From NCBI GenBank assembly GCA_026122225.1, contig JANEZZ010000986.1, positions 248,001 through 312,000 on the forward strand: DNA of 64,000 nucleotides. The letters run 5' to 3'. The stretch is from Heloderma charlesbogerti (lineage: Eukaryota > Chordata > Lepidosauria > Squamata > Helodermatidae). Position 1 is the first letter of the stretch, and every line of letters begins with the position of its first letter. The position numbers were made by a program, and so were the translations under genes. Shown piece after piece: positions 1 to 9,540 of this stretch. Below the pieces are notes generated by a model. It did not search any database. It was not told the origin of the DNA and saw only the letters and a list, made by a program, of their open reading frames with translations.

Positions 1-56
1 GTATGCAGAAACATCTAAATTTAAATGTTTCTACTTAACATTCTAATTTATTATAG

Positions 57-131
57 GAGGATATAACTGGACGAAATGCTGCTGCGTGTAAGTGGAGTAA
101 TACTACAATAGTTACCTGCAGTTCAGATAAG
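57..131 (+). CDS. IL7: IL7 exon (equivalent to human exon 3)
   Basis: A 75-nt exon encoding 25 residues, from EDITGR to SSDK, flanked by TTATAG and GTAATG. It starts and ends in phase 0. The sequence ends CSSDK where mammalian IL-7 has CDANK, and the two cysteines are 13 residues apart, as in mammals. A GTAAGT at 88-93 inside the exon looks like a donor, but using it would break the frame and lose the second cysteine. Confidence 0.78.
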
Positions 132-3100
132 GTAATGTTGATTTTCTGGAGTTAATATAGTTTCTGTGAATTAGACATAAGCAGGGAAGGATATCACAAC
201 TGTGGGGCATGGCCTTCTTCTTTTCCTTGGCTATGCTTTGCCCAGCGTGTCAGCAAGGTCTGTGCGTTCGCTCCCTCTCCTGTACTCAGTCTAGAGCAGC
301 CATGCTCTAGGATGACTAGGTATTTGGTTCAAGGAGTAGATTATGGGCATGGAGCAGGCTGACATAGGGAATATTGCTTGTAATTGACGCAAATACGGCA
401 GCTTTTGGTATATGAACACCGAGCTAGCCACCACCAACCATGCTGAGCCTCTGCCATTCTAAAATTTAGAGGCTCGTAAACCAGTTGTCTCAGTCCCATT
501 TTATTTTGCCTTATCTAAACTTGCAATATGGGTGTGATAACTTACTTATTTATTACATTTATATCCTGCCTTTTTTCCTCCTTAAGGAACCCAAGGCGGC
601 ATACATAATCCTCCTCCTCTCCATTTTAGCCTCACAACAACAACCCTGTGAGGTAGGTTGGGCTGAGGGTCTATGACTGGCCCAAAGTCACCCAGTGAGC
701 TTCCATGGCCGAGTGGGGACTAGAACGTGGATCTCCTGACTCCCAGTCCAACACTCTAACCACTACACCACACTGGCTCTGTTTTTGAAACTTTTGAGAA
801 AGAAACTGGACATTTTAACTTCACCTTTCTGTTTTGAATTTTATATTGTTTTACTCGTTACCACTTTCCCAAGTGGCTAGAGGTTCCAGCAGCAGCGTTT
901 ACCAGGGTTTGGTTTCCTTTGGAAGGAAAGATCACTGGTGGCATTTTGTAATATTTTTATTTCCAATATACAAATTGGGCATATAGATAAAGAACTGAAT
1001 GAAAAAAGGAACCTTTGGGAATGCTGATACTGCTTTCTGGGAATCTTATGTGAGGCAGTGATTTGCTGCTTGTAAAAATGCTTAAGCTGTTGGTCTCTGT
1101 CACTCTCATTCATTTCACACACACACAGCTTGCCGCCTCCCTTCAGCTGAATGGGGTCAGAAGAATGAGTTACCATTCCCAAATACCTCTCCATGTTCTA
1201 AAGCAGCGGTGGTTAGACTTCAGGCTTGTGGGATCTATTTTGTTTTTTACCAAAATGCTGAGGACTACCATCCAGAGGCAGACAAAAATGGGTGGCTTGG
1301 GGAGGGTGGGGGCAGTCAGTTATCTACTCTGTCTCATGAACCATACACTGGGATATATACAAATCTACATGTGAGTTACTGAAGATCTGGGATTCACACT
1401 AAACACTCTAAAACTGGCCAGCAGAGCTGAACAAAGGCTTGGTCGAAAGCAACCAATTACTACTACTATTTTACAGATGAGGAACGCTGTGACATAAGCA
1501 ATTAGTACAAGGCCAAACATGCTAGATATTTTTTCCCCTTGCAACTTGCTCTTGTACTGGAAATCAGAAGTCTTGGAGATCTACTGCAAATCACCCAGAC
1601 ATCTACCCGTAGAACCTGATCTACCTTCTGCCCACCCTGTTCTAGAAGAGTCTTCAACAATTTCCTGCTACTGTGGGCATTTGTCTGTATTTCTCTGACA
1701 AAATATGTGGCGGGCATGCTTGGCCATCTTGACCATTAAAGAACTTTAAACAGCCATTTTGCCCATGCATCCACCCCTGCCACCCTTAATCTTCTTTTGC
1801 CCAAATACCAGATTCTTTGTAGCAAGCTGGTACTAATCCTATAACAATACGTAATACTCTGGCTTGGTGCTCTAGTTTCAGCTAGAATACGTGTCTCTCT
1901 TTAAAATTATTTGATTTAAACCTGAACTTTAAAAAACAACATCTTAAAACTGAATTTATGACTTTTTTTTTAATGAAAGGCTGCTTTTCTTTGTAAAGAA
2001 GGAACCATAGTGAAACATCTTTGCAAGTAATATTTCAGCAGATAGTTTATATACTTATATCATGGCTTGAGACTGGGGGCCAGGGACTGGGAAGTCACCA
2101 GAAGTGATTGGCATAATTGACTGATGCATCTGAGTGATGTTTTAGTGAGTGATGATTTATTTATTTTTATTTAAATTTAGGGATTTATGCCGTACAGTTC
2201 AGTGAGTTCCCAGGGAGATGTTCAAAGAATCAAAATTATAGAAATAAAAATAATACCTCTTAAAGGGGAAGCATAAAAGCAATCAGCAGAGAATAAAATG
2301 AGTTAGATTGAAAAGATAAAAAAGCCTAGAAAAATAAATCCCATAAAATCAATGGGACTTAAGTTAGTCGTGACTATCTTAACACCCATTGATTTCAATG
2401 TTTTTTGTTGTTTATTCTGTCAGTCGCTTCCGACTCTTCGTGACTTCAAGTACTAAATCTAGATTGAGCCCCTTGATTCCAAGGACTTTTACCATTTTGG
2501 TCTGGTCTAGGTGGGGCCACCATGGTAAAGAGTATCCAACCATTCATCAGTCAGTCTGCAAGACTGTTCTATAAAGCCCAGCACACACCAACTCATTAAG
2601 CTATGTTTCTTTACAGGAGAGAGCCTTATATTGTATGGCACGGTGTCTTAAAAAATTATCTCAGACGTCTATCACCACTTCTGAATTAAAGAACAGCATG
2701 GAAATTGTTTCAAATCAGACAGTGGCAATACTAAAGAAGGTATGTCTGCAAAAGAGCATCATTGTTGCAGTTTGTTTTCATGCATTTGCTTTTATTTGTC
2801 CCTCGTAGTCTCTCTTCATACCTGCGCAGCAACAAATTCGCAAAGCGCAGAAGAACAACGAATGATAACAACCAGGGTTGCAGATGTTTTTTAAGGCAGC
2901 CCTTGGATCATCCCATGATTTAGTATCAGAAATGATACTATGTCAGGTGGGGAACCTCTGGTCCTCCAGATATTGTTGGACTTTTCTCAGCCAAATCCAA
3001 AGTCTCATGTTCCATGCAGACTGGCTGCATTTTTAAATGTTTGGTTTAAAAAAAACAACAACATTGCACGATACACCCAAGTTAAAGCAAGGTAACACAT

Positions 3101-6100
3101 CAGGGATGCACTGATGTGTCCAATGGTGATGCTAATTAGATTAGGCCAATTCAGTGGGTCTACTCTATGTGGCAGTACCACTGGATACTGCCCACTGCAA
3201 CATTATGTTGTGGGGGACCATTTGTTATACCTGATTGCTTAGTACAAGGGGATGACTGCCAAGCAAAGAAAGCAATCTGATTCACCTTATGAACTGACCA
3301 AAGAAAAAGAGGGCTAGAGTTCTTTTCCCTTTTGGCCACCCTACCCCATTCTTCTTCTTCTTCTTCTCTGTGCATCACACATATGGGCTCTGTGTCTGTG
3401 CGGAGCCTCGATTTGGGAAACTTCTATAGCTGAGGAGTTTTGGCAGGAACCCTTCCCCCACCATCCCAGGGTGCATGTCCCCGAGCAGGTTTCTGCTTGT
3501 TCCCACAGTTCTCTTTCGACTGTGATTGTAGTAGCCTCATCTGGGAACTTCTCTGTATTCAGTTCATCTGAAAGCACTTCTATTTACAAAAAGCTGAGCT
3601 TTTTTCTATCCATCTCTACTGTTACATAGTTCTCTCTGTATCTTTTGCATTATTTTCATTTTGTTTTTCACAATCTTGAGATTGTCCTTGCGGGCATATG
3701 GCCCTCAAGGCCCTATTTAGGAAGTGTGGCTGTTGCGGGAGCAAACTACTGCCGTCCAACGGACACTCTTTGTGCCTTTTCTGTCTTGGCAAGAGCCATG
3801 TTGGTGAGGCTTGCCCTCATTGCCAGGTGTTCTCTAAACAAGACAGGCGAAATAAGGCTGATAGGCTGAAAAAAAGTGCTCCAGGCAGTTGCAGACCCAT
3901 CTATGGCTCAGGTCTCTAACCCCCTGGTTGGGGAAATTCCTGCCTTGCCACAGCCCATACAAGTGTCAGGGGTTGTCTCCCCCCAGCTCCCCGCACAAAT
4001 ATCTCTGAAGGTGAATAAGCCCCTACTCCAGGGAAGGTGCTGACACTTTCATTGGCTAAAAAGGCCCCAAAGGCCAAAACAGGCAGTGCAGTCTTCTGAA
4101 ATAAAGAAGTAAAAGGCAAAGAGACCAACAGGTTCGTTCTGAGATCAAACCAACCACGTTTCCCACCGATGTTCGGGATCAGTCTTGGTTGCCGACTCCG
4201 ACAGTTGCTGCGGTTATCTCTGTATGGCCTCAGCATCAACCAGCATCCCCAGTGCTGATGGAGATACCTGCTGCTCCACCAGTGTTCTTTTCACCAATTC
4301 CTATGGCCATCCTACCATCTAGATCTGACCTGATTCTGATTACGTCGATGTTGCAGAGTGAAATCCGAGACTTCTCCACTCTTGAACCTCCTGCTCTGCC
4401 ACCCCATCCATATCGTTCTCCAAGGGCTGACATGTTCTGAGACAGGCGTCCAGGTTCGCCAGACTCTTCTCGGCGGCTTTAGAAAAGTGCAGGGTTGATA
4501 CCATCATTTTGTCAAGGGCTCCTTGGAGGGCTCTCTCACTCTCATCCAGTAGCCAAGTCCAGACACAGACAAAGGGATTCTTTTCAAAGCTTTGTTCTTC
4601 TTTTACAACTTAACTCTACAGTAGCAACTAGATCTGAGCAGCAGAGTACCTATGCCCTAAGTTGGAACAGTTGGTCCCCGTTTAAAAGGGAATTACTGGC
4701 AGACCCCTGAACTTAAGGACTAGGGAGAGTCCTTCCCCTTTTCCCTTGGATCCTCGGGGCGCAGCTGTTGTGTGCGCGCCAACCGGGCACTACGCTCCTT
4801 TCCGCGCCCTCCAACTGGCGCCGCTCTCTACATCTGCGTCGCGCATCCACCAGGTCTGCTATCTGTGCTCGGTCACTCCCTGGACTGCTAACTAATCTAG
4901 GAATGCGGGTGGGAGGAATCTCCGTCAGCTGTTGGTTCTGGGAAAGAGGAGCGCGCTCCTCTCCCAGGAGTGACTGCTCTTCCTCAGAATCAGAACTACT
5001 CTGGGATTCTATGGGTTCAGTGTCCACCCTGACACATTTCCCATTGCATCTGTTCCTCCTCACCAGGGAGAACAGGAGAGCCTGGCACCCAGACCTAGTG
5101 ACCCTTTGCTTGACAGAGTGGAAGATAGGGTAACACAGACTGAACCAATTCGTTGGGAGATGCTTTCATTCTCCCATGGAGTGTTGTACTACCTTTTCCT
5201 CTGCTCCTGCTAATTACAAGTGTCCTGGCAAAGATTGGGACAGACGGTACCAAGTGCATACTCAGAACTCCGCGGTGGCCTCATCAACCTTGGTTTGCCC
5301 TGCTACTCAGAAAGAGGCAGGGTCAATACCATCATCTGACGCATCTGTCCCTCCTCACCAGGGAGAACAGGAGTCTGGCACCCAGACCTAGCAACCCTTT
5401 GCTTGATGGCATGGAAGATTGAGTAACACAGACTGAACTGATTCCGCCGTTGATATAGAGAATCCTCAATGCTGTGCGTAAGCCTTCCACACAGCGATCT
5501 TGCATGAAGAAAGGGACTGCTTTCTCTGCCTTTACCCGACCCATTGCGGGGCTCTTTGCACCAAATCCTTGTTTCTCCTGTCCCTCTTTGAGAAAGGACT
5601 CAACTTGTAGTTTGTAAGGGTCTACTTGTCTGCTGTTTCTGCTTTTCACCCTCCTGTTGAGGGTTTTTCAGTCTTGCATCCAACAGTGAAGACATTCCTG
5701 AAGGGGATCAGAAACCTGGCACCACATGTTCGCTCTATGATACCAAGCTGGAGCCTGTTGGTAGTACTAAAGGCAGTCTCATCTAACCTTTTGAGCCACT
5801 AGCAACAATGGACTTATTTATTTATTTATTATTGCATTTATATCCCGCCTTTTTTCCTCTTGCAAGGAACTCAAGGCGGCTTACATTATCCTCCTCCTCT
5901 CCATTTTAGCCTCACAACAACAACCCTTTGAGGTAGGTTGGGCTGAGAGTGTGTGACTGGCCCAAAGTCACCCAGTGAGCTTCCATAGCCGAGTGGGGAC
6001 TAGAACCCAGATCTTCTAGCTCCCAGTCCAACACTCTTGCCACACCACATTTGGCTGTTACTTCTGCATGCCAGGGTAATGAACTTTGTGCACTCAGAGT

Positions 6101-7495
6101 AGACCAGCCTTACCTCACAGGGACAAGGTGGCTGTCAGACCTGATCCCTCTTTCTTACCGAAGTGATGTCTGATTTTCATTTAATCCAGAACATTATTCT
6201 ACTTGCTTGCTTTGCCTCCCCATCTATACCTTTGAAGTCAATTCTGCACACACTTGACATTTGGCATACCCTGGCCTTTTGCAAGTCGAGGACTGAGCAG
6301 TTCAGACTTTCGCCTTGCCTCTTTGTCTGCTACAGTGACAAATGGAAAGGTCAGCCTTTCTCAATTCAGTGCTTCGCATCCTGGGCTGGACTCGAACTGT
6401 CTGTCCCAGTCTGAGTTCACTCTACTGTTGCGGTAGTGACGTCGTCCGCATTCGACCTGGGGGCTTCCATCCCTAAACTGTGCCGCCTTGCAACGTGGTC
6501 GACACAGTCTACTTTTGTTAGACACTACAGATTGGATGTTTGGGCTAGAGCTGACTGTACTTTTGGTCGTGCTGTCCTTTCATCTGTATTGTAATAGGAC
6601 ATTGAGCCACCAACTTGTACGTTAGCTTGCCACTCGCCCATATGTGTGATGTGCAGAGAACACGAAGAAAGGCAGTTACAGTTGCTACCTGTAACTGCAG
6701 TTCTTTGAGTGGTCATCTGTGCATTCACACAACCAACTCACTGTCCCCTCTTCGGTGTCATACTCGAGTCTGATGTTGAGTACTGGAAGTATTTCTTCTC
6801 GGTTCCAAGGCTACAATGTCAGTCTTAAGGCACTGAGGGCACAAGTGAGAACCCGCTAGGGACATGCGCACTGGGATGCTGGGGGAAGGGTTCCCACCGA
6901 AACTCCTCATCTATAGACGGTTCTCGAATCGAAGCTTCAGGCAGGTGCAGAGCACATATGCGTGAATGCACAGATGACCACTCAAAGAACTACAGTTACA
7001 GGTAGCAGTCTGTCTTTTCCATTTTTACCTGTTTTTACAGGTAGCAGTCTGTCTTTTCTACAGATGCATTATATACTTTTGGTAGGATGGACACTGATTT
7101 TCTTGGCTCAAAACAACATTGCAGTTGTTTTCCTAATGTAACAACTTGGTGTAGATTTGGCACTTTAAAAAACAAGACTAATTTATTAAAGTACATTGGA
7201 TTGTCTACAGTTTCTTGCTGTTTTGCTGTGATGTAAAAATGCATGCAGTGTATCCTTAACTCTACCCGTTACAAAATCTCTAGCTTACAAGCTTGACACA
7301 CTGCCACAAATATGAAGTATACCCAGTTTAGTAACTAGCTGTTTTATGTTTTTAATGTAGAACTGTAACGCCACCACCACTCAAAACAGAAGATGTTGTC
7401 AAGGCATAAAAAGCTGCAAAAAGTTTGATCCTATATGTTGCATAAACAAAATTGTTACAGACTTTAGGTCATGTTGGGTTGAATTTATCACTTGA
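57..7495 (+). CDS. IL7: Interleukin-7, partial (last three exons; 5' end outside the window)
   Basis: Exons 57-131, 2617-2739 and 7361-7495 join in phase 0 to give 110 residues and a TGA stop. IL-7 is a secreted four-helix cytokine that supports lymphocyte survival through IL7R and the common gamma chain. Seen in sequence: every exon has an AG acceptor and a GT donor or stop. Cysteines fall where mammalian IL-7 has its last five: AAC, VTC, KKNC across the final junction, PICC and RSCW near the end. The first two exons are 75 and 123 nt; I recall the human equivalents as 81 and 132 nt. Overall identity to mammals is low, so the call also rests on gene order: ZC2HC1A lies downstream in convergent orientation, as in mammals. 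There are extra cysteines and three N-glycosylation sequons (NTT, NQT, NAT). No equivalent of mammalian exon 5 was found. Signal peptide and helix A lie upstream of position 1. An unrelated gene with this cysteine pattern at this locus seems unlikely. Confidence 0.8.
545..780 (-). repeat. tRNA-derived SINE (Sauria-type)
   Basis: Read on the - strand it starts AGCCAGTGTGGTGTAGTGGT, a pol III A-box-like head. It then has a B-box-like GTTCTAGTCC, a conserved body containing CTGGGTGACTTTGGGCCAGT, and a tail turning into AATAAATAAG. The copy at 5815-6056 is close to identical in layout. It does not fold as a functional tRNA gene. Confidence 0.75.
2405..2580 (-). repeat. BovB/Sauria-SINE 3' end fragment
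   Basis: On the - strand the sequence GTCACGAAGAGTCGGAAGCG is the typical 3' end shared by BovB LINEs and SINEs that use its reverse transcriptase. The same motif ends the BovB copies at 18945 and 62490. The rest of the fragment is diverged. Confidence 0.55.
2617..2739 (+). CDS. IL7: IL7 exon (equivalent to human exon 4)
   Basis: A 123-nt phase-0 exon encoding 41 residues, from ERALYCMARCLKKL to QTVAILKK. The acceptor is TTTCTTTACAG and the donor GTATGT. It matches the mammalian helix that runs from the FRAARKL segment to the VSEGT segment in spacing and in the VSNQT motif. Two cysteines (LYC and ARC) have no mammalian counterpart. Confidence 0.8.
3698..4440 (+). pseudogene. DIRS Gag-like remnant (LAP2-alpha-type)
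   Basis: The frame from ATG 3698 reads MALKALFRKCGCCGSKLLPS, then GHSLCLFCLGKSH, then CPHCQ and FSKQDRRNKADRL. This CxxC-CxxC-CxxC head followed by a basic stretch is typical of DIRS Gag proteins and of the vertebrate LAP2-alpha tail derived from them. A stop follows at about 3917. A further Pro-rich open stretch at 4189-4440 may be a later part of the same frame after lesions. Confidence 0.6.
5040..5440 (+). repeat. Direct repeat inside the DIRS element
   Basis: The segments at about 5040-5150 and 5336-5445 share CTCACCAGGGAGAACAGGAG, GGCACCCAGACCTAG and AACACAGACTGAAC in the same order and spacing, separated by about 190 bp. This is a local duplication within the element. Confidence 0.7.
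5650..6597 (+). pseudogene. DIRS tyrosine recombinase remnant, split by a SINE
   Basis: Reading from about 5678: HPTVKTFLKGIRNLAPHVRS, then a Trp-rich PSWSLLVVLKAVSSNLFEPL. After the SINE the frame continues VTSACQGNELCALR, a form of the motif that holds the first catalytic arginine. The end, at about 6520-6597, reads VRHYRLDVWARA...FGRAVLSSVL and stop, containing the HYR segment with the catalytic tyrosine. Several stops and frame changes lie between. The family joins DNA ends by a YR mechanism; this copy cannot be active. Confidence 0.7.
5815..6056 (-). repeat. tRNA-derived SINE inserted in the DIRS recombinase
   Basis: Same family and orientation as 545-780: tail (TTTATTTATT on + strand) at 5815, tRNA-like head ending about 6056. 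The recombinase frame reads LAT just before it and VTSA just after it, so it is a later insertion into the DIRS copy. Confidence 0.78.
6660..7010. repeat. Inverted repeat at the DIRS right end
   Basis: CTGCAGTTCTTTGAGTGGTC with ATCTGTGCATTCACAC at 6700-6732 returns in reverse complement at 6960-7005, where ACCACTCAAAGAACTACAGT is followed by TACAGGTAGC. The arms enclose about 230 bp. This belongs to the terminal structure of the element. Confidence 0.65.
7361..7495 (+). CDS. IL7: IL7 last coding exon with stop
   Basis: A 135-nt exon after TTTTTAATGTAG encodes 44 residues and TGA at 7493-7495. Its end, from DPICC to SCW, follows the mammalian helix D pattern NDLC...KTCW, with the same 12-residue spacing between the two conserved cysteines. 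The first two residues, NC, supply the cysteine that sits at the end of exon 4 in mammals. Seven cysteines occur in this exon alone. The 3' UTR follows; an AATAAA at 8710-8715 is a possible polyadenylation signal. Confidence 0.8.
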   Translation, partial: NCNATTTQNRRCCQGIKSCKKFDPICCINKIVTDFRSCWVEFIT

Positions 7496-8947
7496 GTTTT
7501 TGAAAGATCACTACAATTGAGAAACAATGCACAATGGGTTTTTTTTAGAGCAGATAATTTTTCTACATAAAACTATGCACTGCAAGTATTTCCTCTCTGC
7601 TTATGCAAATATTCTGTGCCAAAGTCCTGAGAAGACTGTTGTAATTGTGTTCCTGGGAGGGGGACATGGAGGAAAAGGTCGGAAGAATATAAGCTGGAAT
7701 CTAAGCATCTCAAGAAGGCTCTCAACACCAGTGGAAGCATAGAGCACACAAATGGAACAGAGAACCAATGGAACAAGTAATCTGCACTTCATCAGTCATA
7801 AGAATCTTTATTTGCCCTTTAAACACACATATTTTTAATTTTAACACCATTTTCTCTTATATTACAAAGAACTCAACTTACCAAATCGATGTGTTTTTAT
7901 TAATGCATACGTTAAGGCTCTAAAACATCTTTTAAAAAGAGGGGTTCCTGAATAAGTTTTACCAATATTGTTCTTAATGGATTTGAAAACTACTTTAGTT
8001 TAACAGTAGGCTGGCAGTTTGGAGAATGATAGCAAAAAGGCAGAGCAGGTGAGAGCTAGGAGTAAGGACTATGAATACAGGGAGAGCATTGCTTTGTTAT
8101 ATGGAGTCAGAGAGATTCTTACAGAAATACTCAGGAATTGCTCAAATGTGGGATTTACTTCTTGGGTACAAGCCATGTTAATGCAGTAAAACCATGTAAC
8201 TTAAAACATTAATACATTATTTTTATAAAATGTTATTGGCATTGTACAGCTAGAATGTTTATTTAATTTAACAAATGCTTTTATAGTTGTGTGTAAGTCT
8301 TGGAATTTTATACAACTATGATTATGTAGTACTGAAGTATCCATAATGATGTATCAACATTTTAGGTTTTTAACGTTTTAGTTTCATCTTGTGCTAGGTA
8401 TAGGAGAATATTAGAGGTTGAGCAAAAGTGTCTGCCTGAAGGCAAAAAGTTGCTAATTGTTAGTTGAAAAGGTAATGCTGAAAGTATAACTAAGATCTCA
8501 TTCTCAGGGATTAAACTAAGTAAATTTGGGATCTATTTACAATACTAACAAAATACTACTATAAAAATGTATAGCCATTACATGTAAATGCCTTCTTGTT
8601 TCGAAGAAGACGAATCAGTATCTATTGAAACTTGTATACTCTTCCTTCAGACCTAGATTCTACTATCTCTCAAACTTCCAACTATTCTTATTTACTCACT
8701 GGTTTGCACAATAAAATTAATCAGCAATGCAGGCGTATTGTAGGGTTTTTTGAGAACTGTTTCTCCCTCAAACAAGCCATGCCACCCAGGTTCAGATGAC
8801 ACAAGCCAGGCCCAGGCGGGTAATTAGGCAAATGGCAGCCAGCACACACAGCCAATTAAAATAAGCCACTGTGGCTTCTTTGATCATGCAAACCGGCCCT
8901 TGATTCAAGCCAGAGGTATATACTAGTCAAAATCTACAGCAGCTTCA

Positions 8948-9540
8948 TAGAGCTGCCTTTATTGGCTCCAGTGTGCTTCCAGCCACAATTGATGGTGCAG
9001 GTTTTTGACCTTTAAAGCCTTACAAGGCTGGAGATCTGGATACTTAAAGGACTGTTTTCTCCTGTATAACCTTACCCAAAATCTAAGGTCTGCTTCAGAT
9101 TCTGTATTCCCCTTTTAAGAGACCAGGCTGGTGGGGACTAAGAAGAGTATTTTCAGTAATGGCAGCCCATTTATTGAATATCTACTCCACAGGCAAATTT
9201 GGGAGGAACTAACACAGCCTTGGGGCTGGCTGAGGATGATGTGGCCTGTAGTCCAATATACCTGGACAGCACCTGTTTGGGGAAGGTTGCACTAACGCAG
9301 GTTAAGGCAACAGGTTAACACTTCTTTACTCTTCAAAAATTGTAATAGGCAATCAGTGGCTGATTTTCTTGGATTTATTCTTAATGTTAAGTGATTTTAG
9401 GTTGCTTCCCTTATTGGTGCTGCTGTTTTAAATTGTGTTTATTGCTTTTTTATTGTGTTTGATCAACTTTTGTTTGTAAACAATTTTGGATATTTAATAT
9501 AAAAACTACAGTATTTTAATAAAAATTACATAAAACTTTG
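8948..9540 (+). mobile_element. L2-clade LINE 3' end, degenerate
   Basis: TTTTTGACCTTTAAAGCCTT at about 9002 matches the conserved LTFKAL segment near the end of L2 ORF2 (compare 53860-53890). It continues through a worn version of the frame and an A/T-rich tail with AATAAAAATTAC. Many lesions; no frame survives. Confidence 0.5.

Larger units (their letters stand above)
132..2616 (+). other. IL7 intron
   Basis: The intron begins GTAATG and ends TTTACAG. It contains a tRNA-derived SINE at 545-780 and a BovB-type 3' fragment at about 2405-2580 on the - strand. A short worn inverted-repeat fragment at about 2340-2400 has a core resembling the one at 42193-42323. An A/T-rich stretch at 2155-2290 resembles an L2 tail but is not assigned. 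Nothing else is recognised in 140-540 or 790-2150. Confidence 0.6.
3373..6960 (+). mobile_element. DIRS-type tyrosine-recombinase retrotransposon, internally deleted and decayed
   Basis: Inverted terminal arms of about 100 bp lie at 3373-3490 and 6855-6955. Both carry GAGGAGTTT, GAACCCTTCCCCCA and CATCCCAG in the matching order. Between them, on the + strand, come a Gag-like reading frame with a CxxC zinc motif (from 3698) and a tyrosine recombinase remnant (about 5650-6595). Inverted arms together with a recombinase instead of an integrase are the mark of DIRS elements. I found no reverse transcriptase or RNase H, so the middle is probably deleted. A SINE (5815-6056) splits the recombinase, and a segment of about 110 bp is repeated at 5040 and 5340. 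The copy is broken by many stops. Confidence 0.75.
2740..7360 (+). other. IL7 last intron (contains a DIRS retrotransposon)
   Basis: Bounded by GTATGT and TTAATGTAG. Most of its 4.6 kb is the DIRS element at about 3373-6960. Positions 2945-2990 look like half of the CCTCCAGAT palindromic element. The flanks 2760-3370 and 7020-7360 hold no coding signal that I recognise. Confidence 0.6.

Noticed and set aside
88..93. GTAAGT as the IL7 exon donor
   Set aside because: Using it would end the exon out of phase with 2617 and lose the conserved second cysteine. The donor at 132 keeps both.
545..780. Possible tRNA gene in the SINE head
   Set aside because: A and B box-like motifs are present, but it is followed by a conserved non-tRNA body and tail, repeated at 5815-6056.
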